Assembly: GCA_965153455.1 (NCBI GenBank)
Contig: OZ234503.1
Span: 7,346,157 to 7,410,156, forward strand
Length of the DNA stretch: 64,000 nucleotides
Direction: 5' to 3'
DNA from: Sphagnum compactum
Lineage: Eukaryota > Bryophyta > Sphagnopsida > Sphagnales
Shown: positions 49,307 to 62,215 of the stretch, piece by piece
Numbering within the stretch: the stretch's first letter is position 1
How the letters are laid out: the number at the start of each line of letters is the position of its first letter
Notes under the pieces: generated by a model
Database searches by the model: none
Told to the model about the DNA's origin: nothing
Seen by the model: only the letters and a program-made list of their open reading frames with translations
Translations under genes and position numbers: made by a program

Positions 49307-52300
49307 ATGACAGAACTCTCAGAGGAGGTGTCAGTGGAGCAGATCCAAACACCAAAAGTTGAGGCTGTGGAGGAAGAATCCAACGATGCTAAGAGCACTG
49401 ACCACGGTGCTGGTTTGGAAGAACAGGCTCCAAAAGCTGAAGCCTTGGAGGAAGAATCTGACCATGCTAAGAGCACCGACCATGGTGCTGATTTGGAAGA
49501 ACAGGGTGCTGAATTTGAAGCCACCGTCTCTGTCACTTCAGATGGACAATGGGAAGAGGTAAAACTCTTCAGACATAAAACCAATGGACTGTTCAGCAGT
49601 GCTCCAGTTGCCTCATGTGTCCTGGAAGAGGAGCACACAACTTGTTGAGGATGTATAGATCCATACTAGTGTGATTGAAAAGGGAGTATTTGTATGTTAT
49701 GATCTCTTTCAACACAAGTTTACTGCTGCGGATTTGAGGAAGACCACTTTGCAGGAACTTCCTTGTAACATAACTGCAACCAGATCATGGGGAGAAGTTA
49801 TGTGCCAGGCATAGTGATACCTAGGGAAGTATTTAGAACCAAGAGGTCCATTGAACTGTAGCTGTGGATCTTGATAAACTACAGCTGGGTAAGTGGATGG
49901 ACTGGGTATTCTGAAAAGTAACATAATTTTTTCTCTCCCACCTCGTGTGAAATAATGAAGTGCTCTCAGAACCATGTGAGGAGCTTGCAAAGTGTTGTTT
50001 GGTGGAGGTGTTTGGACAAAACAAAGACTGCAATTTATGTAATGTCAACATATAAGATGGTGTAATGCACATATTGATGAGGGAGCAGATCACTGCAATT
50101 TGTAGTGATAAAAATTTGGATTCATTAAAGCCTGTCATGTCGTAATGTCCCAAGTCAACTCTTAATCTTCATTTGCTTAGATATGTATTTGGTCTATCCT
50201 GCATGTATCGACAGCAAGTAAACTCCCTACAGAGCCACATTCAAGAGCTAGATGCAAACTTGAAAATGGAACCAGAGGCTGCTGAATCTGCAAGCAAACT
50301 GGATGCAAATGGCACAGAAGCTGAGATCCGAGCATCTGAATTGGAGGCAAAGCTGCAGGAAGGTGAGGCGTTGATCAGTGAGTTGAAGACACTAGCAGCA
50401 TGCCTGGAGGCAAAGGTCAAGGAGTTGGAGAATGAAAAGACTGGAGGGATGTTGGATGAAGACCAGAATACAGGAGATGCTAAGGAGAAAATGGATGCAA
50501 TGGAGCTTCAAGCTGATGGAACTGAAAGTGCCATGTTGCAAAGCATGCTGAAAACTGCAGAGGAGAAGTGTGAAGAGTTTGAGATTCAGGTATGTTCTCA
50601 TTTTGTGTGTCAAACAAAGGGAGGGTTTCAAGTTGGTTTATATCTTGTGATGGTGGCTTTGGCTAAGCAACATCCTCCTGAAACCTTTTTGTACTCTCTG
50701 CCTGCTTGAATTGTTGGCAATACTCCAAAATTCCAGTTCAAGCACTGACTTTCTACATAATGTCCTCAGGTCAAAAAGCTGGAACATAGTCTTCAAGAGC
50801 AGGGGACAAATGCTCAGAATTTGGTAGGGAGAGTAACTGAGTTGGAGGAGTTGTTGAAACAAGTTCAGGTATGGGGTCTTCTTGGAGGACATTGTTTTGC
50901 TGCTGCCCAATTTTTAAGGCATTATTGTTTGTTGTGAGTTTTGGGAGTGACTAGGCCCAGGACTTACAGTATAGAGCTGTTCCTAAATTGAGCAAATGAA
51001 TTTCTGTTATCAGGTCACAAACTAGTCTACAAATCATGTCCACAAACTCTATGAAATGTAGACACAGTTCTTAGAAATGTGCTTGTTGTCAGGACTTTCC
51101 CTTATTGAATACACAGGAATTGTTGCGTGTTTGCCATGTCACAGGTTGAATCCCATGAAGCGCAGCTTGCTGCCTCACTGGTGGTGGAGTCTCATTTGCA
51201 TGATGCTCAAAGTAAAATAGGTGAGCTTGAGTCTCAAGTTAGCTCCTTGAAGGCAACAGTAGCTGAATTGGAGGTCAAATCATCTGAAGCAATGGGACAG
51301 GCTTCTGAGCATGAAACTGTAGCAAACTCTCTCAAAGCAAAGAGCATTGAACTTGAAGAGAGTGTGGTAGCTGCACAAGAGATGGCTGATCATCACAAGA
51401 GCTGTGCAGAGGAGTTGAGTGACAGGTGTGTGGAACTTGAGGCTCTTGTGTCAACCCACACACTAGAAGCAAAAAATGCTTCAGATAAAGTTGCTTTGTT
51501 GCAAGAGAGACTTGCAGAGCTGGAAAAGGACATTACTGTGAAACAAGAGAAGGAGGCTTTGTTGGAAGAGCAGCTGAGAGTGACAGAGGAGAAGGCCATT
51601 CATCATGAGGGCAAGTCAAAGGAACTTTTGGACAGAGCCTCAGAACTTGAAGGACTAGTAGCCATTCACCAAACGCAAGCAAAAGATGCTGGGGAGAAGC
51701 TGGGTCCTCTAGAGGCCAAACTGGCTGAAATTGAGCAAGAACTCAAAGTAGCACAGTTAGACAAACTTGAACTGCAGGAAAAGTTGAAAGCCGCAGAAGA
51801 GCAGGTATCTTACCATAAGAACAGCACAAAGACTTTCAACGACAAGGCTGTGGATCTTGAAGGACTGTTAACCACTCATCAATTGCAAGCCAGAGATGCT
51901 GAAGCCAAAATTGGTGATTTGGAAGCTAAGTTGGCTGAGTTGGAAGTCGAACTGACAAGGACACATGAGAAAGAAGCAGAATTGGAAGAGAAAGTGAAAG
52001 CTGCAGATGAGCAGGCAGCTCACCATGAGAGCAGTGCAAAGGTTTTCAGTGATAAGGCTGTGGATCTGGAACAACTGTTAATTACCCATCAATTGCAAGC
52101 AAAAGATGCTGAAGCCAAACTTGGTTCTTTGGAAGCTGAGGTGGCTGAGTTGGAAGTGGAATTAAAGAGGACACATGAGAAAGAAGCAGAATTGGAGGCA
52201 AAACTGGAAGCTGCAAAGGAGGAGGCAGCTCACCATGTGAGCAGTGCAAAGGCTTTCAGTGACAAGGCCGTGGATCTTGAAGAACTGTTGAACACCCACC

Positions 52301-55300
52301 AATTGCAGGCCAAAGATGCTGAAGCCAAACTTGGTCCTTTGGAAGCTAAGGTGGCTGAGTTGGAAGTTGAACTACAAATGAGACATGAGAAAGAAGCGGA
52401 ATTGGAAGAAAAAGTGAGAGCTGCACAAGAGCTTGCTACTCAACATGAGGGAAATGTAAAGGGCTTAACTGACAGATCCTTGGAGCTTGAGAGTTTATTG
52501 GACATACATCAATCACATGCAAAGTCTGCAGAGGATAAAATTAGCACTCTAGAAGCTAAAATTGTTGGGTTGCAAGAGGAACTACAAGGTTTACAGGAGA
52601 AAGACCCTGAAATGGAACAAAGGTTGAAGGCTGCAGATGAAAGGGCTCTACATTATGAGAGTGTTGTGAAGGAGCTCAACAGCAGGACCTTAGAGCTTGA
52701 AGAATCAGTGGCCAGACATCAGTCAGATGCAGCAGGCATTGCAGAGAAGCTTGGTCCTTTGCAGGCTGAACTGTCTGAATTGAAGCAGCATCTTCTAACC
52801 TCACAAGAAATAGAAGCTGATCTGAAACAGAGAGTGCAAGTTGCAGAGGAAACTGCTGCTCAGCATGAGGCCAATGCTAAAGAATTGAGTGATAGGGGTG
52901 TGGATCACGAAGAGATGGTAACTAACTATCAATTGCAGGCCAAAGAGGCTGGAGAAAAACTTGGTTCTTTGGAAATGAAAGTTGTGGACTTGGAAGGTGA
53001 ATTGAAGGAGATGCAAGAGAGGAAGAAAGAGCTGGAGGAACAGGTGAGGGCTGCTGAGGAAAGTGCCTTGAACTATGAGGAGAACATGAGAGAGCTGACT
53101 GGTAAAACTTCAGAGCTTGAGATTCTTCATCAAGCTCAAACCAGAGAAATGGGAGACAGATGTTTGTTTCTAGAGGCTAAGCTGAAGTTGGAACAGGAGA
53201 TCAAGAATTTTCAGGTACACATGGCTGACCTGAATATGAGTCTACCAGTGATGATAAAGCTCCTAGTCATTTGAATGAGGCCGTTGTCTCACTTGGATGC
53301 AATGAATGTGTACCAGGAATATGAGCTGCATTACTGATGGATCTCTCAGACCATCTAGACAATTGTGACAAGTTGCAATAAGCTTGTTGCCTGAATTATT
53401 GCAAACCTCTAAGCATGTCTTCCATCCAAACTATTGACAGCCTCCTAAAATGATGCTTGCTAATTTCTTACTTTTTAGATGTGATTTTATCTTGTCGCAT
53501 GTTGGTGGTGGAGTGGGACACACATCGTTGCTTATCTGATTTCTAGATTTGTCAGTAGTGTATTTTTCACTTTTGGATGTCATCAGGTGAGAAGAGATTG
53601 ACTGGTAACCTTGCCTTCTTTTTCCTTACAGGATAGGGAAGCTGAGTTGGAGGAAAGAGCTGATGGGCATGAGAGCATAGCACAGAGGGAAAGAATAGTG
53701 GAACTTGAGGATTTACTGGATGTACATCGATTACAGATCAAAAATGCTGAAGACAGGATTGCAAAACTGGAACTGGACCTAAACAGTTCCCAAACAGCAG
53801 AATGTGAACTGCTGGAAAGAGTTAGGATTGCAGAGGAAAGGGCCACCCACCATGAAGGCAGTTTGAAGGAGGTAACTGACAGGTCATTAGAACTTGAGGA
53901 TGCTCTCAATACCCACCAAAACCTAGCCAAGGATGCTGCTGAGAAGGTTATGTCTTTGGAAGCTCTTGTGACAGTAACCCAAAAGTCCCATGCTGAAGTG
54001 AGCGCAGAAGCTTTGAAACTGAGAGAGCAATTTCAGGTGATGGACTTGCAGCTTAAAGAAGCTGAAGAGAGGGCTGCAGCAGTTTCTCAAAAGGTGGGTA
54101 TGCTGACATCTTCTTGGGATTCTTAAATCATGGCATGAGGTCACACAGAAAGGTTATGTGATCCTCGCAGAGTAGGTGGAAATTTGGATGTTTGATGGTA
54201 AAAAATTGGATGTGATGGTGCTGTTAGGCAGATTGTTTGTAATTGTCATACTTGCCCAGTGTTCATTTCTCCAAAGTGAGCCAAGTGAAAAAACTCTGCA
54301 GTGGCACTTGTTAATTTTTGTTTTCCAGTGGTATCCAGCTTGTTTACAAATCACTAGTCTAAGCAACTCTCTTGCAATTTGAAAGGGTGGAGATGCAGAT
54401 GAAGTCATGGCTGAACTGCAAGTCTCAGTTAATAAGCTGAAGGAGGCAGAAGCTGAGGCCTTGAAACTGCAAGAGAGGCTAGTTGCTGTGCATAACAGGG
54501 CAGATGCTGCCGAATCTCAATATGCAGCTGTGGTAGAGAGCTTGGCAAACACAAAAGAAGAGGTTGGCAATCTACAAACCTGGTCGGCAGAGGTGACTCT
54601 TGAAAATCAGCAGCTGCAGTCCCAGGTCTGTCTTGCATCTCCTTACCTCCCTATGTTTACCAACAGTGATCAGCATTCCCTTTTGTGGAAATAATCTTGT
54701 GTTAGTGTTCTGGTTGGTTGGCTCGCCTTCTGTATCCTTTCCTTCTGTTAGGTTGTGATGGAGTTGACAGAAACCAACTGCAGGTGAAACAAATGGCAAC
54801 TTTGTTAGAAGAAAACAAAGACTTACAGAGTCAGTTAGGAAACGTACAAGGACAGCTCCAAGAGATTTTGGATAAGAGAGAGGCTGATGCAAATGAGCTC
54901 AAGAAGAAGTCTTTTCGTGAGGCAACCCTTGATGGAGAGCTGCAGGCACTCAGAGCACAGGCATCTGAATCCATGATTTTGCGTTTGCGAGTCACAGAGC
55001 TGGAGCATAAGTTGCGGGACGCAGATGCAAAAGAACAACAACAGGTGGGTTCTCAGCTTAAGATGTTTACTTATGGTTTTTTTGCTAAATTATTGATGTT
55101 GCTTCAGGGCCTTTCATGTTGTAATCTGAGTCTTGACAACCATATCCTCATTTGTTGTGAAGAATGAATTTGTCCTTGACCATCTTTAGTTTGATTCTCA
55201 TGTAGCTCCTTCATCCCCTTCCATATCTGCCTCACCTTAGTATGTTATCTCAGGGTTGTATGACATTATGCCTTCTTGTGTACAGAGTTTCAGCTTGTCA

Positions 55301-56517
55301 AGAGAGCTGCACAAAGTAGCAGCTTCCCAGGAGGAGATCTCTTCACTGAAGGATCAGCTGGCCAACCATACGTCTCAGGTGTGGGTCCATTACTATTGCA
55401 AGTGGGAAGGGGTTGTTTTTTAATACAATAGCTTCATATAGCAGATGAGAAACCCTTGGAAATTCCTTTCTCTCCTTTATCAGATTGATCTGAATCATAG
55501 GTATGGGCTCTTCTGTGTTCTGCATGAGTATTTCAGAATGGTTGCAGTACTCTAATGTATCATAATGGTCTACATGCAGGGAGAGGGGGAGCTGGAAGCT
55601 GCAATTTTGGATGTGACAGAGAGAGTACAAACTGCAGAATCTGAAGTAGCGACTGCACGACAGCATGCAAGTGCTTTTGAGGTAATCTACATGCGACTGC
55701 AGCCATTTTAGTCTTGTTAGTAGGATGCTGATAATGTGACTACAACCATGGGAAGAAGTGAAGAGGCTGGGACAAATTTTGGTCAAAAGAAGGCACAAAA
55801 GAAGGGTTGTACTTTGTCATGTGAACCTTTCGACTGATTAATCCCAGTGTGATCCAGGCACAAGTTGCTGAACTCCAAGATGCTTTAGCAGCACTTGAAA
55901 GCAGAGTGAAGGCTGCAGAGGCAGAAAAGTCCAAGCTCAAGAAGGAGAACAAAGACTTACGTAAAGCTGATGCAGACAAAGAGAAGGAAATGGCTGAATT
56001 GGTAAGGGATTTATGAGTCATATTTGCACAGGGTGCTTTTGTAATTTGAACCTGAGTGGAGAGTCTTTGAAGTCTGTAATGGGCTAATTATATTGCAGAA
56101 CAGAGTGAAGGGAGAGATAGAATCTCTGGCATTTGTAACCATGTGCTACTTCTGCTAATTAGATTTGGTATTTTTTTTCAATGTGTGAAGTTACCTCATT
56201 CAATAATTTCAGAACATGAGCTGTTTTTGGTTGGTGCTCTTCAGAAATCGTCATTGAAGGCCCTGGATGATAACCAAACTATTTTGGTTTCAAAAGATAT
56301 TAAGTCTCCAGCTGGTGCACTGACTGGGAAGGCACGGAAGAGGAGGAGCAAGATGGACAAGCCAGAGGAAGAGGCTTTAGCAGCTGTCATCAATGAGAAG
56401 ACAGCAAAGTCTGCATCTGCCTTCAGCTTCAGTGGTGGCCTACTGGCTCTCTGGATTGCGATCTGTCTTGCATCTTTCTTCCTTGGATCTTGGCTTCCAC
56501 AGAGAATCAGTATTTGA
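49307..56517 (+). CDS. Long coiled-coil, tail-anchored membrane protein, PICC/PICL-like
   Basis: Twelve coding exons: 49307-49558, 50215-50589, 50770-50868, 51145-53214, 53632-54093, 54386-54625, 54784-55044, 55286-55378, 55580-55681, 55858-56001, 56099-56134, 56245-56517. Every exon length is a multiple of three, every intron is phase 0, and the total is 1469 codons (1468 aa). The N terminus is acidic and ends SDGQWEE, like the DGEF-type motif of Arabidopsis PICC/PICL. The middle is heptad-repeat coiled coil. The C terminus has a basic patch RKRRSK (1409-1414) and one membrane span (about 1442-1462) ending eight residues from the stop: a tail anchor, probably in the ER. PICC/PICL are plant-specific coiled-coil ER proteins linked to immune responses. 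Homology here rests on layout and both ends, since coiled coils match easily. Starts of exons 6 and 7 are chosen by frame and are the least certain. Confidence 0.85.
49355..49510 (+). repeat. 78-bp coding duplication (26 residues, twice)
   Basis: Residues 17-42 and 43-68 are near copies: KVEAVEEESNDAKSTDHGAG then LEEQAP, against KAEALEEESDHAKSTDHGAD then LEEQGA. It stays in frame and lies in the acidic N terminus before the coiled coil. Confidence 0.9.
51391..53140 (+). repeat. 210-bp tandem coding repeats, 70 residues or ten heptads each
   Basis: Units begin exactly every 210 bp at 51391, 51601, 51811, 52021, 52231, 52441, 52651 and 52861, with a ninth, partial one at 53071 (protein residues 325, 395, ... 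885). Consensus pieces are HHExxAKxxSDKAVDLExLL, then THQLQAKDAEAKLGxLEAK, then VAELEVELKxxHEKEAELEE and KVxAAxExAA. Units 3-5 are most alike, so expansion was recent there. Two further, shortened units lie in the next exon (from about 53665 and 53848). All units lie within exon ends, so the array grew inside one exon. Confidence 0.93.
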
Positions 56518-58004
56518 GCTGGAAGGTCTTTGATTCTGTGAAGTCTGCCAGTTGTGATCAGTTTGATGCGACACCTAATCTTCATTGCAGTTGGGATTGC
56601 ATCAATTGATCTTGTGGTACCTTCTGTGTGCCATTCACAGATCCTATGGCAATTATTGGAAACTACACATTACTATCCCCCGTGAAAGCAGATAAAGTAC
56701 TTCGTATGAGGATGATGAACATGGTTTTCTAGATAAACAAGTTCTCTCATCCAATTAGGTAGAATACTGATTGTAGTCAGCAAAACAACATTCAAAGTTT
56801 TGTCAGAGAATTGTATACATCTCCAGTACCTGTTTATCGATGTGTCTTTTTACCAGGCCTTATGGCAATGCTGCATATGTGCCAATAGTGTTTTACACAG
56901 TTCCAAAAAAAGTACTGATGTGATCAAACCCTCTTTGTAGTAGTTTGTCTTGTATTTTTGGGTTGTGTAAACATGACCTTAATTATGATAATGAATTCAC
57001 AGTGAAAAATTGTGCGTTTTGCATCATTCCAAATGGTAAAATTGCTGGCAGTGTATGGTTTCAATTGTGATATTTGTGCTGAGTATTGACCCCCCAACCC
57101 CAATTGAGACTGTTATTGACAAACAGCTTTCAAGTTGGTTTCAGATACTTGCAAAAGGACAACAGAAGTCAGCAGTCATGGCAATCTTAGAAATTGTTGG
57201 CAAACAGGCAAAGTAAAGAAAACCCAACTCTATAGAATACTGAAGAAAACAAAACCAAAACTTGAGATCAGAAACAAAGACTACAATCACAAATATCTTC
57301 CAAGACCTTTAATGCCAACCAAGTATGTTAATGAGAAGCAACGGTACATGTTGAATGTGTCTACCCATGCAAAATACGAAGATTGCATATTATCCAGAAT
57401 TTGCAAATTTTCAGCAGGGCAGGTGTAAAAGAGTCAAACAAAACCCTCCATAGCAGTTTAAACACTCCCATCGACATGGAGTGTGGTCATCTTGCAAAGT
57501 AAGAAAAATCATTCAAACTAATGACCCACTTCCAGTAATCTAGTGAAACGTGCATGCGAGGAGAAAGAAACAGGTGAACATGATGAGCCAGGAAAAGTGA
57601 TTTCAGCCTGTCAGAATGTATAGAAGAAGTGAAGAAAGCTGAGTAAAAGGGTTTCAAACCTCCCCGAAGGAGGAAATACCGCAATGAGTACAGGGATTGC
57701 AATGGACGAGTAAAGAGATATCTGAAACCATTGTCAAGGCTAGCTGTACCCTTAAAACCTCTCTAGTAAAATCCTGATCAAGAGTCAATGCCATCTCTCA
57801 TGTTGTTTGGACATCCTGATATGAGCTTGCAAGGTGAATTTGTCAAAGCACCAAGTTCTTAATGTATCTTAAGGTCTTAAGTACTTGAAGATGAGCCTTG
57901 CATGTCATAGCCATTACTAAAAGCCTCATCCAAGTACTGAAATTTACAACTGGAAACTCTCCAGCAAGCATCTTTGAGCTCTTTGGAAACAGACAAAACT
58001 TTAT
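56518..58004. other. Convergent intergenic region
   Basis: Lies between the stop codons of the coiled-coil gene (+) and SPF30 (-), so it should hold both 3' UTRs. Open frames at 57135 and 57487 show no recognisable domain. No separate gene is supported. Confidence 0.55.
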
Positions 58005-61000
58005 TCATATGAGGTCATCACCGTCCTCACCAGCTACTCTTAAATGAAGATGCTTCTCACGTTTTTGAAACCCAGTAGTGCCCTTCCCACTGCCAGTGAC
58101 GCCTACCTTCCCCTTTGGATCATCTGGAGACTTGAAGATGCTCTCTCTCTTGCGCCCTGTGAAGAAGCCCACCTGGCAAACATAACAGCAATGAGCTCTC
58201 AGTAACTTGAAAAGACTCAAGAGCTTTGAAGACCAGATTAGAATGCAGAAGGACTGAGGACTGCTACAATGAATTGGAATGCACCACAGATGAGGCCTGC
58301 CACTGCAAAAATGCAAATTGGAACCCTCTAGCCTGAGAGCAACTCTCATTTTTCAGCAACCACAGCCATTGGAGAAAACTTTGAAAGCACAAGCTCTAAT
58401 CAAAATTAAACCAGAAATTGCTTTTCACTTCAAGACCAATGATCAATCTGATATGATTCCTTCAAACCCAAGATTTAAGCATTTACATCTCAACTGCAGA
58501 AGCCCAACTAGAATCTGCTACCAAAATGACCAGAAATGTACCAATGGATTAACAAACCACAAAGCAGCTTAAATGTATCTTCATAAGCACTGAGGACTAT
58601 TCCATATGTATGGCTTGAGTCAATCTGAATAGAATTGAGAGACGAACCAATATCATGGTTTATAGGGATTTCAGACCTGACAACATATCAAAAAAAAGGA
58701 AAAGAAGGCAATCCAACCCTAAGGAACAGATAAAAACAACAAAACTGAGGAGGGCTTTGAACAACAGCAACAGTCACAAGCATGTCCAGAGACTGTCAAC
58801 AGCAAGACGTATGATTGTGACCAGCCACAATAACATCCCCACTGACTTTACTGACTCCATCAGCTCCTTTGCACTGGATGGAGGTTGATACCATGACCAA
58901 TGTACCAAGTCTCATGACAAACGCTTACTTTCTTGCTTTTCCCCTTAGAAGTCTGGAATTGATGCCAAGCATTCTGGTGCTTGTTCTGTGTCAGCTCCAT
59001 CTGTTCTAGCCTTGCTTTTGATTTGAACGAATGTATTTTCTTCTTCTTTGCTGCTTTCTGCACATGAGAAAATCAAGACAAGCTTTATCCTTTGATCTAT
59101 TTTTAATTTAATTCATTTGAGGACTTAGACTCACAATCTCATTCAATGAACCAAACTTTATGCATAAAGGAATAGGGGAAAAGGCAGTCACCACATCCTC
59201 AGGATCATCAGAATTTATGCGCAGCTTAGGGGGGAGTTCTCGTGAAATAACATCCACATCTGCTGCCTGGGCAATTTTGCGCTTTATGGCTTGCCGTGTT
59301 GCCTCTGCATCACGCTCTGCTCCCAACAATGCATCAGCATCCTCATCTATGTTGATGTCCAGATCAGATTTGGCTTCACTGCCCACATCATCCTCTCCAG
59401 TTTCCAATGCCCTCACATTAGAAAGATCTACCTGCATATGTTCAATCCAACTTTCCCACCTTTACTTTGTTCTTGTGAAGAATCGAGAATACTATTAACA
59501 GAAATAGCAGGACAGAAACAGAAATGTATGGCATTGTATTTAGACTTTGAACCAGTTAGCTACAACTCCTGAAAGTGCCTTCCCCAAACAGGATTTTCCA
59601 TTCAGGACTCCATCTTTAAAGGTTATTTTCAAGATCTTCAAGGAAGAACAAAGCTTCAACAGTTGACAGCCAGTCACATAGATGATCTGAGAGATCTAAC
59701 TGATTCCTGATCAATAAATAATACAACACCAAGTCAGAGCTAATGGAGTGCACTATGCAAAGCAGCTCACAGGTGCATCCAAACAAATCATCTAGCACCT
59801 ACCTCCTCTGTATTGCCCCAGTCATCATATGTCACAATGTAGCCAATTGGAGTAACTGCCTTTACTGTGGCTGTGTACCTGCAAAACAACATTAAGAAAA
59901 ATAGGAATCTCAGCACTACATAAAAGTACAGATGGCAAAAAACCAGCAGCAAATAGAACCCATATAACTGTCATGCACCTACAGGACATGTAACATCAGT
60001 CTGTGGGACTGTTCCTCTGCCAAAAACAGTCAAAATTCTCTTACAAATTGTATCACCGTGCTGTCAATACTTCCATGATGGACCCACCTAATTACCCTTC
60101 TGACAGACCCAAACAGCAGGATCTAAAAAGTTACCAAATCACCTGCGCCACTCAATCACTCAGGACCTTGAGGTTTATAGCTGTGGCTTGAGTTTTCCTC
60201 ATGTACCTACACAAGGAAACTATGGTTTTTTTGAGTCGTCCAGATATGCTGAGATAATACAATCACGGCCTTGTCCTAGATGTGTTGCACATGGTCTTGA
60301 CATGTGTTTCAAAAATACTTGGGGGCATATCAAGAGTTATCTCTGGATATCAAGAGTGACTACAACAAAGAACATTGAGTTGAGTGCTCTCCAGGGTGAA
60401 ACTGCATACCATTCACCATCTTCGCTCCAAACAGCAAGCACCTTTGAACCAGCTGGCAGCCTCCCAGCAATGTCATGAGAAAGGGACAAATCCTGCTGTG
60501 CATGAACCATGTGGGAAGAAGTTGCTTAGAATCTCTACAACTGCACACTTCAAAGAGCTACTTTGCCACCAGCAAACAGAAATTTGTTGCTCACATATTA
60601 CTCACAAAAAAGGGTACAATCTGTAATCACTCAAATTCAAAACATGCCAAAATTGTAGGACCATCTGCCAGAGCTGCTCTCAATGCATTGGTATAAAGAT
60701 TAAGTCATACAGTCCTAAACATTGTATCTGCTTCTACATGTCTGGATCAATTCCAGCAAGAGGGGTAAGGGCTCTGTTGGTCTCACCAGCAAAGCCAAAA
60801 AGAATCAACAGCATTTGTATCCATTTGCAAGCTGTTATGGGCAATCAAAGCAGGTGATTGATACACACCTGCTCAGGTCTGAACCTTGATACAGGACGTG
60901 GTGCAGGTTCTGGTAAAGACAGTGCATCCAAATCTGTTTCCAATGGCAGAGCATTTGCTGCTTCTGCTTGTTTAGCTGTCTTCAGCAAATCCTGTGTCAA

Positions 61001-61952
61001 CTCTAGTACCTGCACCATGCACAAATGAAATGGCAGGTCAGTTCAATACTTCCTGACAATGTGATCACCAGTAATCATGCAGACATTGCATCTCTGATGA
61101 AGGCTTCAGGGGAAGTGAACTGAATCAACTGGCGGCACTGTCCAGAAGGTGAACTGAATCCTGGCGCAGCAGCGCACAGCATGATCTCGATATGAAGCTG
61201 GTAAGTTTAGAAGGGCCAGAGTGTTGTGTGAGAGAAAGATAGCAGCCCAGAGATAGAGAGAGAGAAGAGAAGAAAGAGTAGGCCATCCCCCAGCTGGTGG
61301 CGGCAGCAGCACCAGTGTTCCACAACACGTAAAAGGGGCAAACCACCTCACCTTGGGGAGCAACTCCAAATCAATGTGTCCTCTCTCGCATGCAGCTGTG
61401 TCGTGCTGCCCTGCTTAAACAACATTGATGAACCCTTAGGACCACTTCCCAAAGAACCCCTTTGGCCTTCTCTCTCCCCCTCTCCATGTCCTTCACCCCC
61501 CTGGACGATGACCTTCAACACAGTTCTAAACCCTAACCTACAACAGAGTTCTGAACCGTTGCGTTTTGCAAAGAAAGAGAGTGCAACCAGAAAGAGTGCA
61601 CAAACAACCAATGGGATGGTACCCCATTTTGTTGCAGCGACTTTCTCAACCTACCTCCTTCAGACCCACCGCCATTTCTTCATATTCCGCATTCCCTGGC
61701 TCCGCATCCAGCAATTGCCGTACCTATAGCAAATCAAACAGGAAAGACCTCCAACAACAGCGTCAGAAAGGACAAGAAGAAGAAGAAAACAGAAGCAAAC
61801 GGGACTGATGCCATCTTCTTCAATCCAGCTCTCGACAGACTCACGACAGTACCAACAAGAAGAAAAAACAAGTTGAGATTGAGACGACGCACTTGATCCA
61901 GCTGCTCATTATAAGTCACAAGATTTGTTTGCAACTCCTTCACGCTCTGCAT
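58005..61952 (-). CDS. SPF30: SPF30/SMNDC1-type Tudor-domain splicing factor
   Basis: SPF30 (SMN-related protein) is a nuclear Tudor protein needed for spliceosome assembly; the Tudor domain binds dimethylarginine tails of Sm-type proteins. Eight coding exons in sense order: 61952-61893, 61723-61655, 61009-60869, 60492-60410, 59878-59803, 59431-59192, 59057-58929, 58172-58005. They sum to 966 nt, 321 aa. Exon 1 starts MQSVKELQTNLVTYNEQLDQ. Exons 4-5 form the Tudor domain (LPAGSKVLAVWSEDGEWYTA and GYIVTYDDWGNTEE, residues about 99-143), with a Trp codon split by the intron. The C terminus has KKKIHSFKSKARLEQMEL, NAWHQFQTSKGKSKKVGFF and the diagnostic ESIFKSPDDPKGKVGVTGSG. Exon 4 could start three bases earlier (60495), adding a Gln. 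Exon 6 has an acidic insert (about residues 127-156 of that region) before the conserved AIKRKI part. The full set of conserved blocks makes this firm. Confidence 0.93.
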
Positions 61953-62215
61953 CCTGTTGGGTGGCACTGGTTTCAGCCACAACAGTCTTTGCTTGCTGTT
62001 CAGAAACCCTCCGATACTACTGCGATGTCCGCGTCCACGACGTCGCAGTACGACGACAAACGGCCTTCAAACTCAGAGAGAGCCACAAGAAATTGTCTCA
62101 AGTGAGAAAAAAAATGCAGTACGGGGGGATTTCGAACGCCCGCAAGGAAAGCAACAACAGCAACAAAGACGCCTTTCTGTCCGGAGCCGTGCGAGGACGC
62201 GAAACCGAAGGGACG
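61953..62215 (-). promoter_or_regulatory. SPF30 leader and proximal promoter
   Basis: Directly upstream of the SPF30 ATG on the minus strand, GC-richer than intergenic DNA. The plus-strand open frames across it have no recognisable domain. It is bordered by the first copy of the 186-bp family, so the SPF30 and SIS genes share a roughly 1.35-kb divergent promoter region. Confidence 0.45.

Noticed and set aside
61106-61611. Open frames inside the SPF30 gene on either strand
   Set aside because: They fall in intron 2 between firmly placed exons and show no recognisable domain.
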